Shown here: positions 52,741 through 62,239 of the stretch, one piece after another
Position numbering within the stretch: position 1 is the first letter of the stretch
Layout of the letters: every line of letters starts with the position of its first letter
Assembly: GCA_032718475.1 (NCBI GenBank)
Contig: JAUCBJ010008903.1
Coordinates: 1 to 64,000, forward strand
DNA: 64,000 nucleotides
Reading direction: 5' to 3'
DNA from: Nemertoderma westbladi
Lineage: Eukaryota; Xenacoelomorpha; Nemertodermatida; Nemertodermatidae
Translations under genes and position numbers: made by a program
Notes under the pieces: generated by a model
Database searches by the model: none
What the model saw: the letters and a program-made list of their open reading frames with translations, nothing else
What the model was told of the DNA's origin: nothing

Positions 52741-53209
52741 GTAAAAGGGGTAAATAGGATATAGATATTAGTTAGCAGTAAGTAGAGTTAGTAGCGAGAG
52801 GGGGGCATATGAGTACAGCTAGGTAAATCGTGTGGCCACACGACATATACTGCTGTACTACATAGGCCCACAAAGTAGGCCAGAATATGGATTAGAGAAT
52901 AGAATAATCCATAGGCAGTAATAGGTAGTAGGACAGTAGAATTAAAATAAATAGATTAGGGCTGAAAGTTAGAAAATAGTGGCAACACAAGGGAAGTCGT
53001 TCTAGAACATAATAAAAGTAACGGACAGAAATTGTAAATTAGGCTCATTTACTAGCTTCAAAATTAATTAGGTTAAATTTAGGCTAAAAGGCGCAATTAA
53101 GTAGAAAGTAGGCCATTATCGAACCGTACGAAACATCTTAATACATCACTCATCTGTATTGCGCCTTGGTAAGGCACCACCCTGCAGGTGAGCGAGTGTA
53201 GTGTTCGGA
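52741..53209 (+). promoter_or_regulatory. Region upstream of ORF3, partly conserved
   Basis: 53,115-53,209 is conserved with 57,705-57,802 before the second ORF3 copy. It has AGGCCATTA, CATCTTAATA, TCACTCATCTG, the small stem GCCTTGGTAAGGC, GCACCACC and GGTGAGCGAGTG. GGTGAG resembles a 5' splice donor. It may mark how ORF3 is expressed, by a spliced or separate transcript. Confidence 0.45.
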
Positions 53210-55759
53210 ATGGCGAGTAAGTTGATCAGGAAGAGGAAGGCGGAGTCAGGAGGAAAAGAAATACTGGTGGATTTCACCGAAAGACACCCGGAAGAGAAGA
53301 CGAGAGGATACTACGAGAAGTTGGAAAGGGGTCACGCGGCACGAGCGCTGCAGGACCACTTCCGGGAGATGCACGAGCAGCGGCTGGTCGGGACCTACGG
53401 AACGCCGTCGCTGGACAACGCGATCTTCCAACACTTCCACTACGTGGTGAAAGGGGACGAGGCAAAGTTCGGGATTCCGAAGTATCCGAGGGAATCACCG
53501 AGGAAGGACTGGAAGAGGTTCATAGAGTCCGTCAACAGGGGAGGATATATGATCCTAGATGACGAGGGAACCGTGGAAGACGATGTGGGTTCGAGACGAG
53601 GATCAGCGGGGTCGGCCAGGACCATACTCCTACATTTGGCTGCGCCAAATGGGGACATCTTCCTATTCGATTTAGGGACGTATGGGAAGAAGGACGGGCC
53701 GAAACTGAGCCGGTTACCGAAAGCGGTACAAGTCTTGGTAAGAGAGAAGTCGACGACGAAAGTGGGATCGGCGATTCGCGAGGATGCGGAGAGAATCATC
53801 GGTCCGGACGCCACCAACCTCCTGGATATGCAGAAGGTCTTTATGGCTATGACGGCACCGGATGGGTTGGGGCTAGTCGAAAACACAGGTCTATGCGGGG
53901 CAGTGGCGATGGGCCAACTATTGGGGCTCGTATGTCACAAACCGATGGACTGGGGGAAGTTTAGGGAAGAATACGGAGCAGAACTAGCGAACTCGCTAAA
54001 GTGGGGAGCGAGACCGGGAAAGCAGGAGGTATATCAATTTCGCAGAGGAGCGATAAAGGTATATCAGAAGCGATATATCTTGCAGGAAGACTGGATTATG
54101 ATAAGTTTGCTTAACTTATTTATGACCGTAGTCATCGAGAGGGAACCAGGAGCATTTCTGTTATTGGGATCACCCCTAAGCTGCAGGAGAGCCTTTAAAG
54201 TGGCCTTTGACGGTCTGGTAGACCACCCGGGGCTGAAGGGCGAGTCGGTGTACTACAACAGCCGACATCTGGTAGACGGGGAGACATATACACCGTATCA
54301 GAGATGGGAGCAGCTAGAGGCGGACAGACGAGAAGCAAAGCGACTGGAAGAAGTCGCTAGACGGGAGAGGATAGAAGCAGAGGAGAGGGAAGAGGAGGCC
54401 AGGGCACAGAGTTACGGCTTCGAGGAACAGACGGGCCTAGACGAACTTCATTGGACTTCGTCAGGGAGTTCGGGGGAGTCTCTAGGGCGAGAATTGGGAT
54501 GGACGGTGGGATCGCCGAAACAGTCGACGTCGGGGTTGCAAACGATGCCCATACCAGCGGGCGCCGAGGGCGACCAACCGCCAAGGAAGCTAAGGGAGCT
54601 AGAGGGATGGAGAGCTACGGGCGAGAGCCAAGGCGGGAAGGGACATAGTGGATCCATCGGGATACCGGGATTGGAGACACTACCAGAAGAGGAGGACGAC
54701 GACGACGAGTTCGGAGAGGTGCCGCCCATCGAGAGGATAGGCCACTCGGACACGGACTGGGTTGGCGGAAGGGTGGTGACGGCCAGTGGGGCGAGGGCCT
54801 TCTGGAACAGATCCGGCAAGCGGACCTGGGTGCACGAGGAGCCGGCGATGGATTTCGCGGGGAGCACCATCAGGTTGGGCGAGCAACCGGGGACGGCACC
54901 ATGGATAGTATTCGGGGAGACGATGCCCGAGAGGGGCGGAGAGATCGACGTAAACAGGGAGACCAACGTAGAGAAGTTCGCCTACCAGCGACTCCACAGA
55001 CCGCGGAGATCGCTTGGGACGAAAGACGAGGTGGGACGGGAGACATTGGTACTCGGCTGCGACTACTGTGGGAGACAGACCCATCAGGAAAGCAGCTGCC
55101 TATACCGGTTCCAAAAGGGAACCTTTTGTCTCTACTGTAGAGAACCAAGTCACAGGATGGGGGCGTGTCCACGGTTGCATAACCGATGTCCAAAATGCCA
55201 CTTTCGGGGACACTACGGGCGCGAGTGCGACTGGATGAGCGACGAGGAGAAGTTCACGAGGTTCGAGGAGTGGGCCGACGTCGGGGCCATGACGCGCCAG
55301 CGCATGAAGGCCCAAGAGTTCAAGTGGGGTTTCTTCCTTATCAATCAGGAGACCCACATGGAAATCATAAAGCGGAGGCTACCGTTTACCTACCAAGAGG
55401 TAGCAACGGCGGCGTCGTTCGCCGGAGTTATGAACACGCAACGGTACCTGGACAGGTGGATGCCAGAGAACCGAAGGGAGTTCAGGGATTTCTTGGCGGA
55501 GCACGTACCAAAGGCAATGAAAATGATCCTATGGGACGCCACTAGAGGGAGACAACCGGGCCATTCTGAGGGGCCACCGGCGAAGCGATATCGGGCACTA
55601 ATAACACCAGCGCCCAAGGAGCCAACGACCGGGATTAGCAAGGAAGTGGTGGCGAAGGTCCGAAAGCAGAAAGCGGATGATGCCAGAGGAAAGGTGATAA
55701 CCAAGAAACGGCCCAGGGAAGAGGACGCCAGGGGGAACTACCCCCGGAGGAACAGATAG
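53210..55759 (+). CDS. BEL-1 ORF3: exonuclease-like domain plus three CCHC zinc knuckles
   Basis: The frame opens on GTG at 53,201. The first ATG is 53,210 (MASKLIRKRKAESGG), giving 849 unbroken codons. Numbering from 53,201: residues ~95-315 resemble the DEDD 3'-5' exonuclease fold of WRN/EXD2 proteins. D120-D121-E122 stands in GGYMILDDEG as a DxE motif, followed by LLHLAAPNGDIFLFDLG. LVREKSTTKVGSAIREDAER has D195 as second motif. YILQEDWIMISLLNLFMTVV fits the third motif, but with N305 where Asp is expected. A charged coiled coil spans ~365-402. Acidic linker ~490-510. Zinc knuckles CX2CX4HX4C lie at C620-C633, C643-C656 and C663-C676. The tail is basic (KKRPREE). It sits where an env would, but has no signal peptide. 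Catalysis is uncertain because of N305. Confidence 0.75.
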   Translation: MASKLIRKRKAESGGKEILVDFTERHPEEKTRGYYEKLERGHAARALQDHFREMHEQRLVGTYGTPSLDNAIFQHFHYVVKGDEAKFGIPKYPRESPRKDWKRFIESVNRGGYMILDDEGTVEDDVGSRRGSAGSARTILLHLAAPNGDIFLFDLGTYGKKDGPKLSRLPKAVQVLVREKSTTKVGSAIREDAERIIGPDATNLLDMQKVFMAMTAPDGLGLVENTGLCGAVAMGQLLGLVCHKPMDWGKFREEYGAELANSLKWGARPGKQEVYQFRRGAIKVYQKRYILQEDWIMISLLNLFMTVVIEREPGAFLLLGSPLSCRRAFKVAFDGLVDHPGLKGESVYYNSRHLVDGETYTPYQRWEQLEADRREAKRLEEVARRERIEAEEREEEARAQSYGFEEQTGLDELHWTSSGSSGESLGRELGWTVGSPKQSTSGLQTMPIPAGAEGDQPPRKLRELEGWRATGESQGGKGHSGSIGIPGLETLPEEEDDDDEFGEVPPIERIGHSDTDWVGGRVVTASGARAFWNRSGKRTWVHEEPAMDFAGSTIRLGEQPGTAPWIVFGETMPERGGEIDVNRETNVEKFAYQRLHRPRRSLGTKDEVGRETLVLGCDYCGRQTHQESSCLYRFQKGTFCLYCREPSHRMGACPRLHNRCPKCHFRGHYGRECDWMSDEEKFTRFEEWADVGAMTRQRMKAQEFKWGFFLINQETHMEIIKRRLPFTYQEVATAASFAGVMNTQRYLDRWMPENRREFRDFLAEHVPKAMKMILWDATRGRQPGHSEGPPAKRYRALITPAPKEPTTGISKEVVAKVRKQKADDARGKVITKKRPREEDARGNYPRRNR

Positions 55760-56471
55760 GTTCCCAGAGTCGAGGGAGAGAGACTGGGACTTAGACGTGG
55801 TACGCCTGGCAGGCGCCGCGCGGGATGTACGAACTATTAAGTACAAATTCAATTAATGCAAATAATCATATAAGTGCAATTTGTATGTACGTACGTAGTA
55901 ATCAGTAATCTAGTAAAATACATACGTTTGGAGTAAGTACTATAGTCATACAACCTTTCTCAATTAGCTACTGGGACTGGGGGATAACTGACTATGGCAC
56001 TATGGACGAGACAACTGACAATTTCACGCTTCTTGAGTGCGACGGCACGAGAGGAGGGGGAGGTTCGTCAGGAGAGATAAAATAGTCAAAGTGGAGTTGA
56101 GGATCGGAGTAAGAGTGCAAAGTGCGGAGAGAGTGCGAACGCAATTCTAGTGTGGGGGGGGAGAATAAGAGGCTGAGTGAGGGACGAGGAGGTCCGGGGG
56201 TATGAGAGAGTTAGGGTGAGAGTGGAGGGGAGATAGGGCGAAAGTGTTGGGGAAACAAAAGTCGCGTGAAGAGGTGAGCGCGATCGGCCCGACATGAGAC
56301 GCCAGGCACACAGGGTAGCGTTATCATACCCATAAGGGGCGGCCTGGAAAGCCGGCTCCTGGAGAAAAGAATTCCACCCCACACCCGATACTAGATCGGG
56401 ATCCAGCGGGATTGTAACGCACTTTTTTGGTTGATGCTATCTTCTTACCGGGAAAATAGCATGGGGGGGAG
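55760..56471 (+). promoter_or_regulatory. BEL-1 3' UTR and polypurine tract
   Basis: There are no ORFs of substance. Sequence from about 56,100 on is shared with copy D (31,525-31,870). It ends in GATGCTATCTTCTTACCGGG and a TAGCAT repeat, then GGGGGGGAG (56,463-56,471), the plus-strand primer site directly before the LTR. Confidence 0.8.
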
Positions 56472-57011
56472 TGTTAGCTTATTCAATCCCACCAACACCC
56501 CATAAAGTTATAAGCCGATAAGCAATATTGGGAGCCACGAGATTGGGCAATTAACCAACTCGTGCCATCCCAATAAGAGTGGGAAGGAAGCACACAACAA
56601 GGGTCAGGGGCCAAACCCCTAACTCAGAGGAAATAGGTGGAGTGAACGGGAATACTCAACGGGGCGCCAACAAGGGTATTAACCAATCAGAGGGGGGAAA
56701 GGCATCGATTGAGTAGCAATAAGGCCACCGTGCAATATAACCAATAACCTATTAATCAGTGATTCAGTTATCTCAGTGCAGCAGTGCTAGCGTAGGTTGG
56801 TAGTCAATTAGTTTAGTTAGGGGATCACGGGACTTTAGTTACCGTATCCCGCCTTGTACACATTATATCTATATCTATATCCTATGCCCTATTATTATTA
56901 TACACCGAACTTCAGAACTCAGTTACTTTATTTCATCCTTATACACGGCGGGGACGCGTGGACTAAATTACCACACCGGATAAATCGGGATCCCTCCTGG
57001 ATCCCGTCACA
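56472..57011 (+). repeat. BEL-1 3' LTR
   Basis: 540 bp, TG...CA, nearly identical to the 5' LTR. It keeps the better-paired hairpin CACGAG...CTCGTG at 56,536-56,564 and lacks the 7-bp GCCCTAT duplication. Confidence 0.95.
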
Positions 57012-57118
57012 ATATGAATAGGCATATTACATTACTGTAATTTAATCAAAATGCGTCGGATTTTAGAAAGTTTTTACGTTAAACTACAAATGCTACCTTA
57101 TAGTGAAATAATCCATCA
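57012..57118. repeat. Second copy of the 39,934-40,030 sequence
   Basis: The right flank of the LTR-bounded insertion, starting with the candidate target duplication ATATG. It breaks off into BEL-1 minisatellite at about 57,117. Confidence 0.85.
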
Positions 57119-57802
57119 GAGTTAGTATATTTAGTAGAGTTAGTAGAGTTAGTAGAGTTAGTATAGTTAGTATAGTTAGTAGAGTCAGCAGAGTTAGTAG
57201 AGTTAGTACTGTAGTAAGAGAGTAGAGAGTATGATATATAAATATATCATAAGAGTAGTAGTGATATGGTACGTAGTACCGTAGAGGTTGTGGGCATAGA
57301 AAGCACCACGAAAGGGGCACGTGGGTACAGCAGGATAGACCGTGTAGGCCGCATGAGACAGACTACTGTACTGCACAGCCTGTAGAGTAAGTTAGAATGT
57401 TTGATACAGGGCCAGGAGGCTACCTGGTGCAGACTTGCACAGTAGAGAATAGCTAGTCTACTCTGTATGCAAACTATAGGGGTTATCTAGGTAAAATAAC
57501 CCACCGTAAGCGATGATAGCATATTAATAAAATTAAAAAATAGTATTAAAACTAAAATCGAACAAATTATGGTAACAGTAAGTGAAAAAATTCTAGAACA
57601 TAGTAAAAGTAACTGACAGATTTGGGGAATTTGGGAAAATTAGCACTTTGGGGGGCATATAGGTAAAAATATACTACAAATATAGGATCTGAGAGAGATA
57701 GGCCATTACTGAACCAACACAGACCATCTTAATAAACGTCACTCATCTGCTTGAGCCTTGGCAAGGCACCACCAAGTGGGTGAGCGAGTGAGAGAGTTCG
57801 TA
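57119..57802 (+). repeat. BEL-1 3' region, another copy
   Basis: AGAGTTAGTAG repeats, a GTTGTGGGCATAGAAAGCAC unit, then the ORF3 upstream block (57,705-57,802), conserved with 53,115-53,209. No gene before ORF3. Confidence 0.75.
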
Positions 57803-58175
57803 ATGGCGGAGAGACTTGTTAAGAAGAGAAAGACGGAAAGGAGCGGAAAGGAGATACTAGTGGACTTCACGCAAAGGCATCCGGAGGAGAAGAGAAGAGG
57901 ACCACTTCAGGGAGATGCACGAGAGGTGACTGGTCGGGACCTACGGGACACCGTCGCTAGAGAACGCTATCCTCGAGCATTTCCACTACGTAGTGAAAGG
58001 AGACGAAGCAAAGTTCGGGATACCGCAGTATCCGAGGGAACCACCGAGAAAGGACTGGAGGAGGTTCATAGAGTCTGTGCACAGGGGAGGATACATGGTC
58101 CTGGACGGCGAGGGTACTGTGGAAGACGACGATGGTTCGAGAAGAGGGTCGGCGGGGTCGGCCAGAATTTAATTT
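57803..58175 (+). pseudogene. BEL-1 ORF3 fragment, second copy
   Basis: ATG at 57,803 starts MAERLVKKRKTERSGKEILV and DFTQRHPEEKRRG, closely matching residues 4-35 of ORF3. The following frames shift (a deletion near 57,900). Later parts still match in other frames (the FHYVVKGDEAKFGIP region at 57,975-58,020 and the exo motif I region LDGEGTVEDDDG at about 58,100-58,140). It ends at a junction with an opposite-strand pol/gag copy. Confidence 0.8.
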
Positions 58176-59838
58176 TCGAAGCCTCGTCAATATCATTATC
58201 TTATTGTCTGGTAGGGGCACCTTTGGCTGCTTCCATGCCATCCCTATGGTATATCACCCCCCTCGCACTTCATCGAGTTCCTGACGCTCTCCTGGGCCCA
58301 TACACCTATCTGCAATACCCCCCCCCCCCCTCCCATAGGTATATATTGTATCCCTGCATATTATAGTCATACTGGTGTGCAGGTACCGGTATAGGCCTAT
58401 CAGGTTTCTGCCTACTAACCAGTATGTATGCCGCGACCTCCGGGTCCAATCCCGGCATTCGTGCTACCCTATCGCCTACACTATCTCTCCCAGCATGGCC
58501 TATAGTATGTGCAGTAAGACCTACAGTATGTTCTGCAGTCTGCCTGTGTCCCTCTGGATCGAAGTTTAATCTTCTCGAATATTCCAAGAACTCCTCCCCG
58601 CAACTACCATATCATCGATCGGTAGCTACGTTCTGATGGGAAGTTTCCCTCCGATCCCCTCCTCTGTCTTCCTCCTCGTACCAGTACACTCTGTACCCCT
58701 CTCCCAGTGTGTGGTATATTTCGCCAGGCTGTATTTCTCCCGGTCCCACCGGCCCTCCCCCTCCAGTTCGACTATCGACGGTTCACTGTCCGTCCTCTCT
58801 CGACATCTCTGGTTGCCCGTAGCAACGTTTCTTCGTTCCTCCTCGCTTCTTCCGATTTCAGCGTTATGTCCTCCTTCATGAGGTCTCGTATCGACCTCCC
58901 GGATGAACTCTACTCTCCTCCTTCCGTCTTCCGAATGGGCTTGATGTTTCCTCGTTTGGCCGCTTACGGCACCAACATCCTTCCCTCTACCAGGTTGTAT
59001 GGCCTCGTGGATATTCACTGCCCTCCTATTGTCCTCCGTCGTCAGGTGCCACAGTTCACTTAACTCACTGCGCAAATTATCTGCCAACGCTCGTGGGGCT
59101 TTCCCATGCTTAATAGCATACCTACTAATGGTTGTATGGGTCCGCCCATCCCACTAACTTAATCCCCCTTGCATATACTAGATAGGGCAGTATGTACACC
59201 ATACTAGGCGCCACCACCTCGGATCGCCACAATTCAAACAGTTCTGTGGCGACCCCCCTTGCCCTCTCACTTGCCAGTTCCCCCTTCCAAAATCGGACTA
59301 GGTAGCGAAAATGTTTGATGCACTCACCTAGCCTCCAGTACAGATTGAGCTGGTCTACCTTTCCTCCCTCTGTAGCATCCTTCAACCACTTCCTGGTGAC
59401 GTTGAACCCTTATCATAGGCAATCGCTAGTCCCGACGTCTTCCTCCTGGACTTGACCTTCCCTCCTAGTCCGGCGCCGTACCGTCGGCCCCACCTTTGCC
59501 GTTCCGGTGGGCTATTCGCCGCCCTCGGCCATTGGTTGGCAGGCGACGGTACCTTGTTCGCCACTGTTCACTCGCGTCTACTCGCTCCACTCTCCTCCTC
59601 GTACTCGACTGCTCTCCTCCTCAACCCCGACCGGAGCATCCCTCGTTGGCGAATCTGGTGTGGCGGGCCAGTACCGCCTCATCGCTGCTTCCCGAATCGT
59701 CTGATCTCTGTCGCTCGGGGTTCGCGGCGGGCTCATCTATCCCTCTGGACCTTGGGGCTGTCCGTGTTCGCTCATGTTGGCATCATGTGTCATCACAGTT
59801 TATTTTCTTTAATCTTCAATGTGTTGGCGGTTTTTAAC
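58165..59838 (-). mobile_element. BEL-1 copy H, minus strand: gag1 joined to RT start
   Basis: On the minus strand: leader, gag1 (59,775 down to about 58,306), then a join at GGGCCC (about 58,296) and 58,165-58,240 encoding PLPDNKIMILTRLRKL, the start of RT. gag2-protease is absent as in the LTR-bounded copy, but the join point differs, so the deletion is independent. Confidence 0.75.
58306..59775 (-). pseudogene. BEL-1 gag1, copy H
   Basis: ATG at 59,773-59,775 (MSEHGQPQGPEG) is followed by an early in-frame stop. Then come AAMRRYWPATPDSPT, VYILPYLVYARGIKLVGW (about 59,160-59,200), GEYHAEIGRSEEERRNVATG, ERTDSEPSIVELEGEG and EYSRRLNFDPEGHRQTAEH. The coiled-coil and Asn-rich middle is missing. 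Frames shift repeatedly. Confidence 0.7.
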
Positions 59839-59880
59839 TGTGACGGGATCCTGGAGTTGGCAGTAGGGATCCCGACAGGT
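59839..59880 (-). repeat. BEL-1 LTR end remnant
   Basis: TGTGACGGGATCC followed by a second GGGATCCCGACAGG matches the terminal part of BEL-1 LTRs in minus orientation. It sits just upstream of gag1 copy H, as a 5' LTR should. The rest of the LTR cannot be traced. Confidence 0.6.
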
Positions 59881-60023
59881 GTGTGTGTTTGGTACTATAA
59901 GCGTCGCCGCGTCCATAGGCTGCTGAAAGGCTGCTGTCTCGATGTTGAGGATGAAGGCCATTGAAATAACTGAGTTTTTACTGTCAGTCGTTATAATTAC
60001 ATAGTCACCTTCCCAACTATAAT

Positions 60024-60546
60024 TGGTAAAATGCCACTATGCCCATTTTCGGGGGGTAGTGCAGGGAATTGAATCCGCTTACAGCCATGGCACATATTGT
60101 TTCGTTTGGGTTACTGGGGGATATGCCTTTTAGCTGATTCCTTGTGGGTTGTTATTATATTCTGGTATATTGAATCGGTGGACTGGTCTTCATCCATTGA
60201 CTGAAGTGCTTCACAGCAGTTTTGAACTACTACTGTGTAAGCATCCTTTAGATCCAGTGGTGGTAGACAAGCCTGGACACCTACCAGCGAGCAGTCCATG
60301 GACACGGAGTTGCCTGTTGGAGTTTATCGTGATTTCCCAGCGGCATTGTGGGCAGGAAGAGTGCCCGACAATGCTCAGGTTCATCGCGTAGGCATCCAGG
60401 CTGCAAGCCATTGCATTTGATGCCTAAGCCGAATATTGGTATATTTAATAGGCCTATTAATATTAATTAAAATGTAGGCCTAACTGTAAGCGGATTCAAT
60501 TCCGTTGCATTATCCACCCGAAAATGGGACCAGGGGCATTTTATCA
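60024..60546. mobile_element. Element with ~61-bp terminal inverted repeats
   Basis: The arms 60,024-60,084 and 60,484-60,545 are reverse complements with a few mismatches (GGTAAAATGCC outside, GAATTGAATCCGCTTACAG inside). The 400-bp interior carries a decayed coding remnant. It could be a non-autonomous DNA transposon that captured sequence, or a foldback. Target duplication unclear. Confidence 0.6.
60111..60418 (-). pseudogene. Decayed LINE-like coding fragment inside the TIR element
   Basis: Two overlapping minus frames. One has GHSSCPQCRWEITINSNRQL and RVHGLLAGRCPG (a CX2C...H...C finger). The other has PPLDLKDAYTVVVQNCCEAL and YQNIITTHKESAKRHIPQ, like the stretch between LINE endonuclease and RT. 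Assignment is tentative. Confidence 0.35.
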
Positions 60547-60551
60547 TTTTG

Positions 60552-61196
60552 TCAATATAGTTGGTGATACGAGATTACCAATAATAATCTCGCCTCATAA
60601 CCAACTCGGAGGGGGGGGGGGGGGGGGGGGGGGGTGGGCGATACAGGCCCTAAAGCCACAGAGAGATGTGAGAGGTCAAACCACCTCACAGGGAGAACAT
60701 AGCTAGTCAATGCTAGCAGCAGGGGGTAACACTCACAGGGAGTGCCAAAGTGACGATTAGTATATAAGCCAATAGCAGGCAGGGGAGCACGTGGGGAAAG
60801 ATAGGAAAGCATCCATTGGGTAGCAAAAGGCCGAAGAAAAGTAGAGGTGAAACCAATATCTATGTGTATCAATCATATAGTTATCCTGATTAGTTATCCT
60901 GATTACTGGTTTACCGGTCAGTTCATTAATCACAGAGTTGCAGACCGGTTATAGTTTTTAACCGTCACTACATCATATGTACAGACACACAGCTGTTGTA
61001 ATTCTGTTTTGCGATTTCAATCATATACTGCCATACATTCTGTGCTATTATTATTGGAAGATTAACATTGAGAAACACAAACTCTGTTATTTTTCTCCAA
61101 CGGCCTTCGGCCAAAAGGACACTAGCCCAGCAGACCAGCAGCAGCTAAGTGACACGTACGAATCTTATCCGGTTGGGATCTCAGATCCCGTCACAC
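60552..61196 (+). repeat. Diverged BEL-1-type LTR, 5' end missing
   Basis: From CAATATAGTTGGTGATACGA it follows the LTR layout: hairpin GAGATT...AATCTC (60,567-60,592), a G run, a GCATCCATTGGGTAGCAA region like GCATCGATTGAGTAGCAA, and the end CAGATCCCGTCACA at 61,196. The first ~60 bp are replaced by the TIR element. It may be a solo LTR. Confidence 0.65.
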
Positions 61197-61549
61197 TAAC
61201 TGTCAGTCTGTCTAGCAGTCTGAGTCAACAGCAGTACTAAAAAAATTAATATAATAATAAATATTAATTAAAATATTTATATAATATATTAATATATATA
61301 TTAATATAAATAAAATATACAATATGGTATATTTGTGTGAAAAGTTCCTGATTAGTATTTACTGTAGTTCCTGAATAAATATGTTAAAGTTTTATTTATT
61401 ACTATAAAATTATTGACTTTAACGTTTTTATTATTTATTTTACAGTTTGAATTCCCAATGAGTTGTAGAAGAGATACTGTACCTTGGTCTACAGTTCTTA
61501 ATGACTCATTAAACACAACTGCTATATGTTACCAGTTTATATGTTATAC
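61197..61549. other. AT-rich non-coding DNA
   Basis: TAATATATTAA-type sequence. No gene is seen. Confidence 0.5.
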
Positions 61550-61935
61550 TGTATGGTTATTGGTTTATGTTTGGTTAACCCCTTTCATATGGTTATTGGT
61601 TTATGTTTGGTTTAACCCCTTCCATATATGGTTATTGGTGTATGTTTGGTTAACCCTTTCCATATATGGTTATTGGTTTATATTTTGTTAACCCCTTCCA
61701 TATATGGTTATTGGTTTAAGTTTGGTTAACCCCTTCCATATATGGTTATTGGTGTATGTTTGGTTAAGCCTTTACATATATGGTTATTGGTTTATGTTTG
61801 GTTAACCCCTTCCATATATGGTTATTGGTGTATGTTTGGTTAACCCTTTCCATATATGGATATTGGTGTATGTTTGATTAACCCCTTCCATATATGGTTA
61901 TTATGGTTTATGTTTGGTTTAACCCCTTCCATACT
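61550..61935. repeat. ~40-bp minisatellite, about nine copies
   Basis: Units are ATGGTTATTGGTTTATGTTT then GGTTAACCCCTTCCATAT, with variants (GTGTATG, TTTAACCCC). The ORF at 61,413-61,691 reads the repeat and is not a gene. Confidence 0.92.
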
Positions 61936-62239
61936 GAAGAGCAAAAAAATTCCCCACCTAGATCACTGAATTTTTTTTCTTTGTTCAAAAAAATGTTTAT
62001 TGCCATTGTTTTCTAGAAAATTATAGGCAAACTAATGAATGTAATACAGTAGATCCCTCAAATTTCCTAAACCAAGTGTTCAAAGGTATACAAAACAGTA
62101 ATTTATATAAGCCTAAATATCTATAATACTTACATATATTTTATTAACAAAAATTCAAAGTAAAAGATTGTAGTTCTTAATCTTAGGATTAATTTAAAAC
62201 TTACACAGCATTTGGGTAAAATATTAATATGATATAATA
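61936..62239. other. Non-coding DNA
   Basis: AT-rich. Nothing is recognised. Confidence 0.5.

Larger units (their letters stand above)
45231..57011 (+). mobile_element. BEL-1 LTR-bounded insertion (recent)
   Basis: Two LTRs with TG...CA ends bound 11.8 kb. ATATG at 45,226-45,230 and 57,012-57,016 is a candidate 5-bp target duplication. The LTRs differ by four substitutions I could count and one 7-bp duplication (GCCCTAT), about 0.7%, so insertion is recent. Content: leader, gag1 (one frame break), RT-RNase H, integrase, hairpins, minisatellite, ORF3, PPT. gag2-zinc-protease is deleted at about 48,655-48,687, so the copy cannot process its own polyprotein and must have moved with help. Confidence 0.92.

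Noticed and set aside
52503-52757. 84-codon ORF of YVVPLVRVRG repeats
   Set aside because: Translation of the GGTACGTAGTACC minisatellite.
53201-53209. GTG start for ORF3
   Set aside because: Animal translation starts at ATG. The second copy also begins at the equivalent ATG (57,803).
54448-55193. Long antisense ORFs opposite ORF3
   Set aside because: GC-rich coding strand leaves the complement open. No domains, and ORF3 has the zinc motifs.
53210-55759. ORF3 as an envelope protein
   Set aside because: No signal peptide, no fusion or transmembrane anchor. The one hydrophobic stretch (298-312) fits a buried helix, and CCHC knuckles are cytoplasmic nucleic-acid-binding features.
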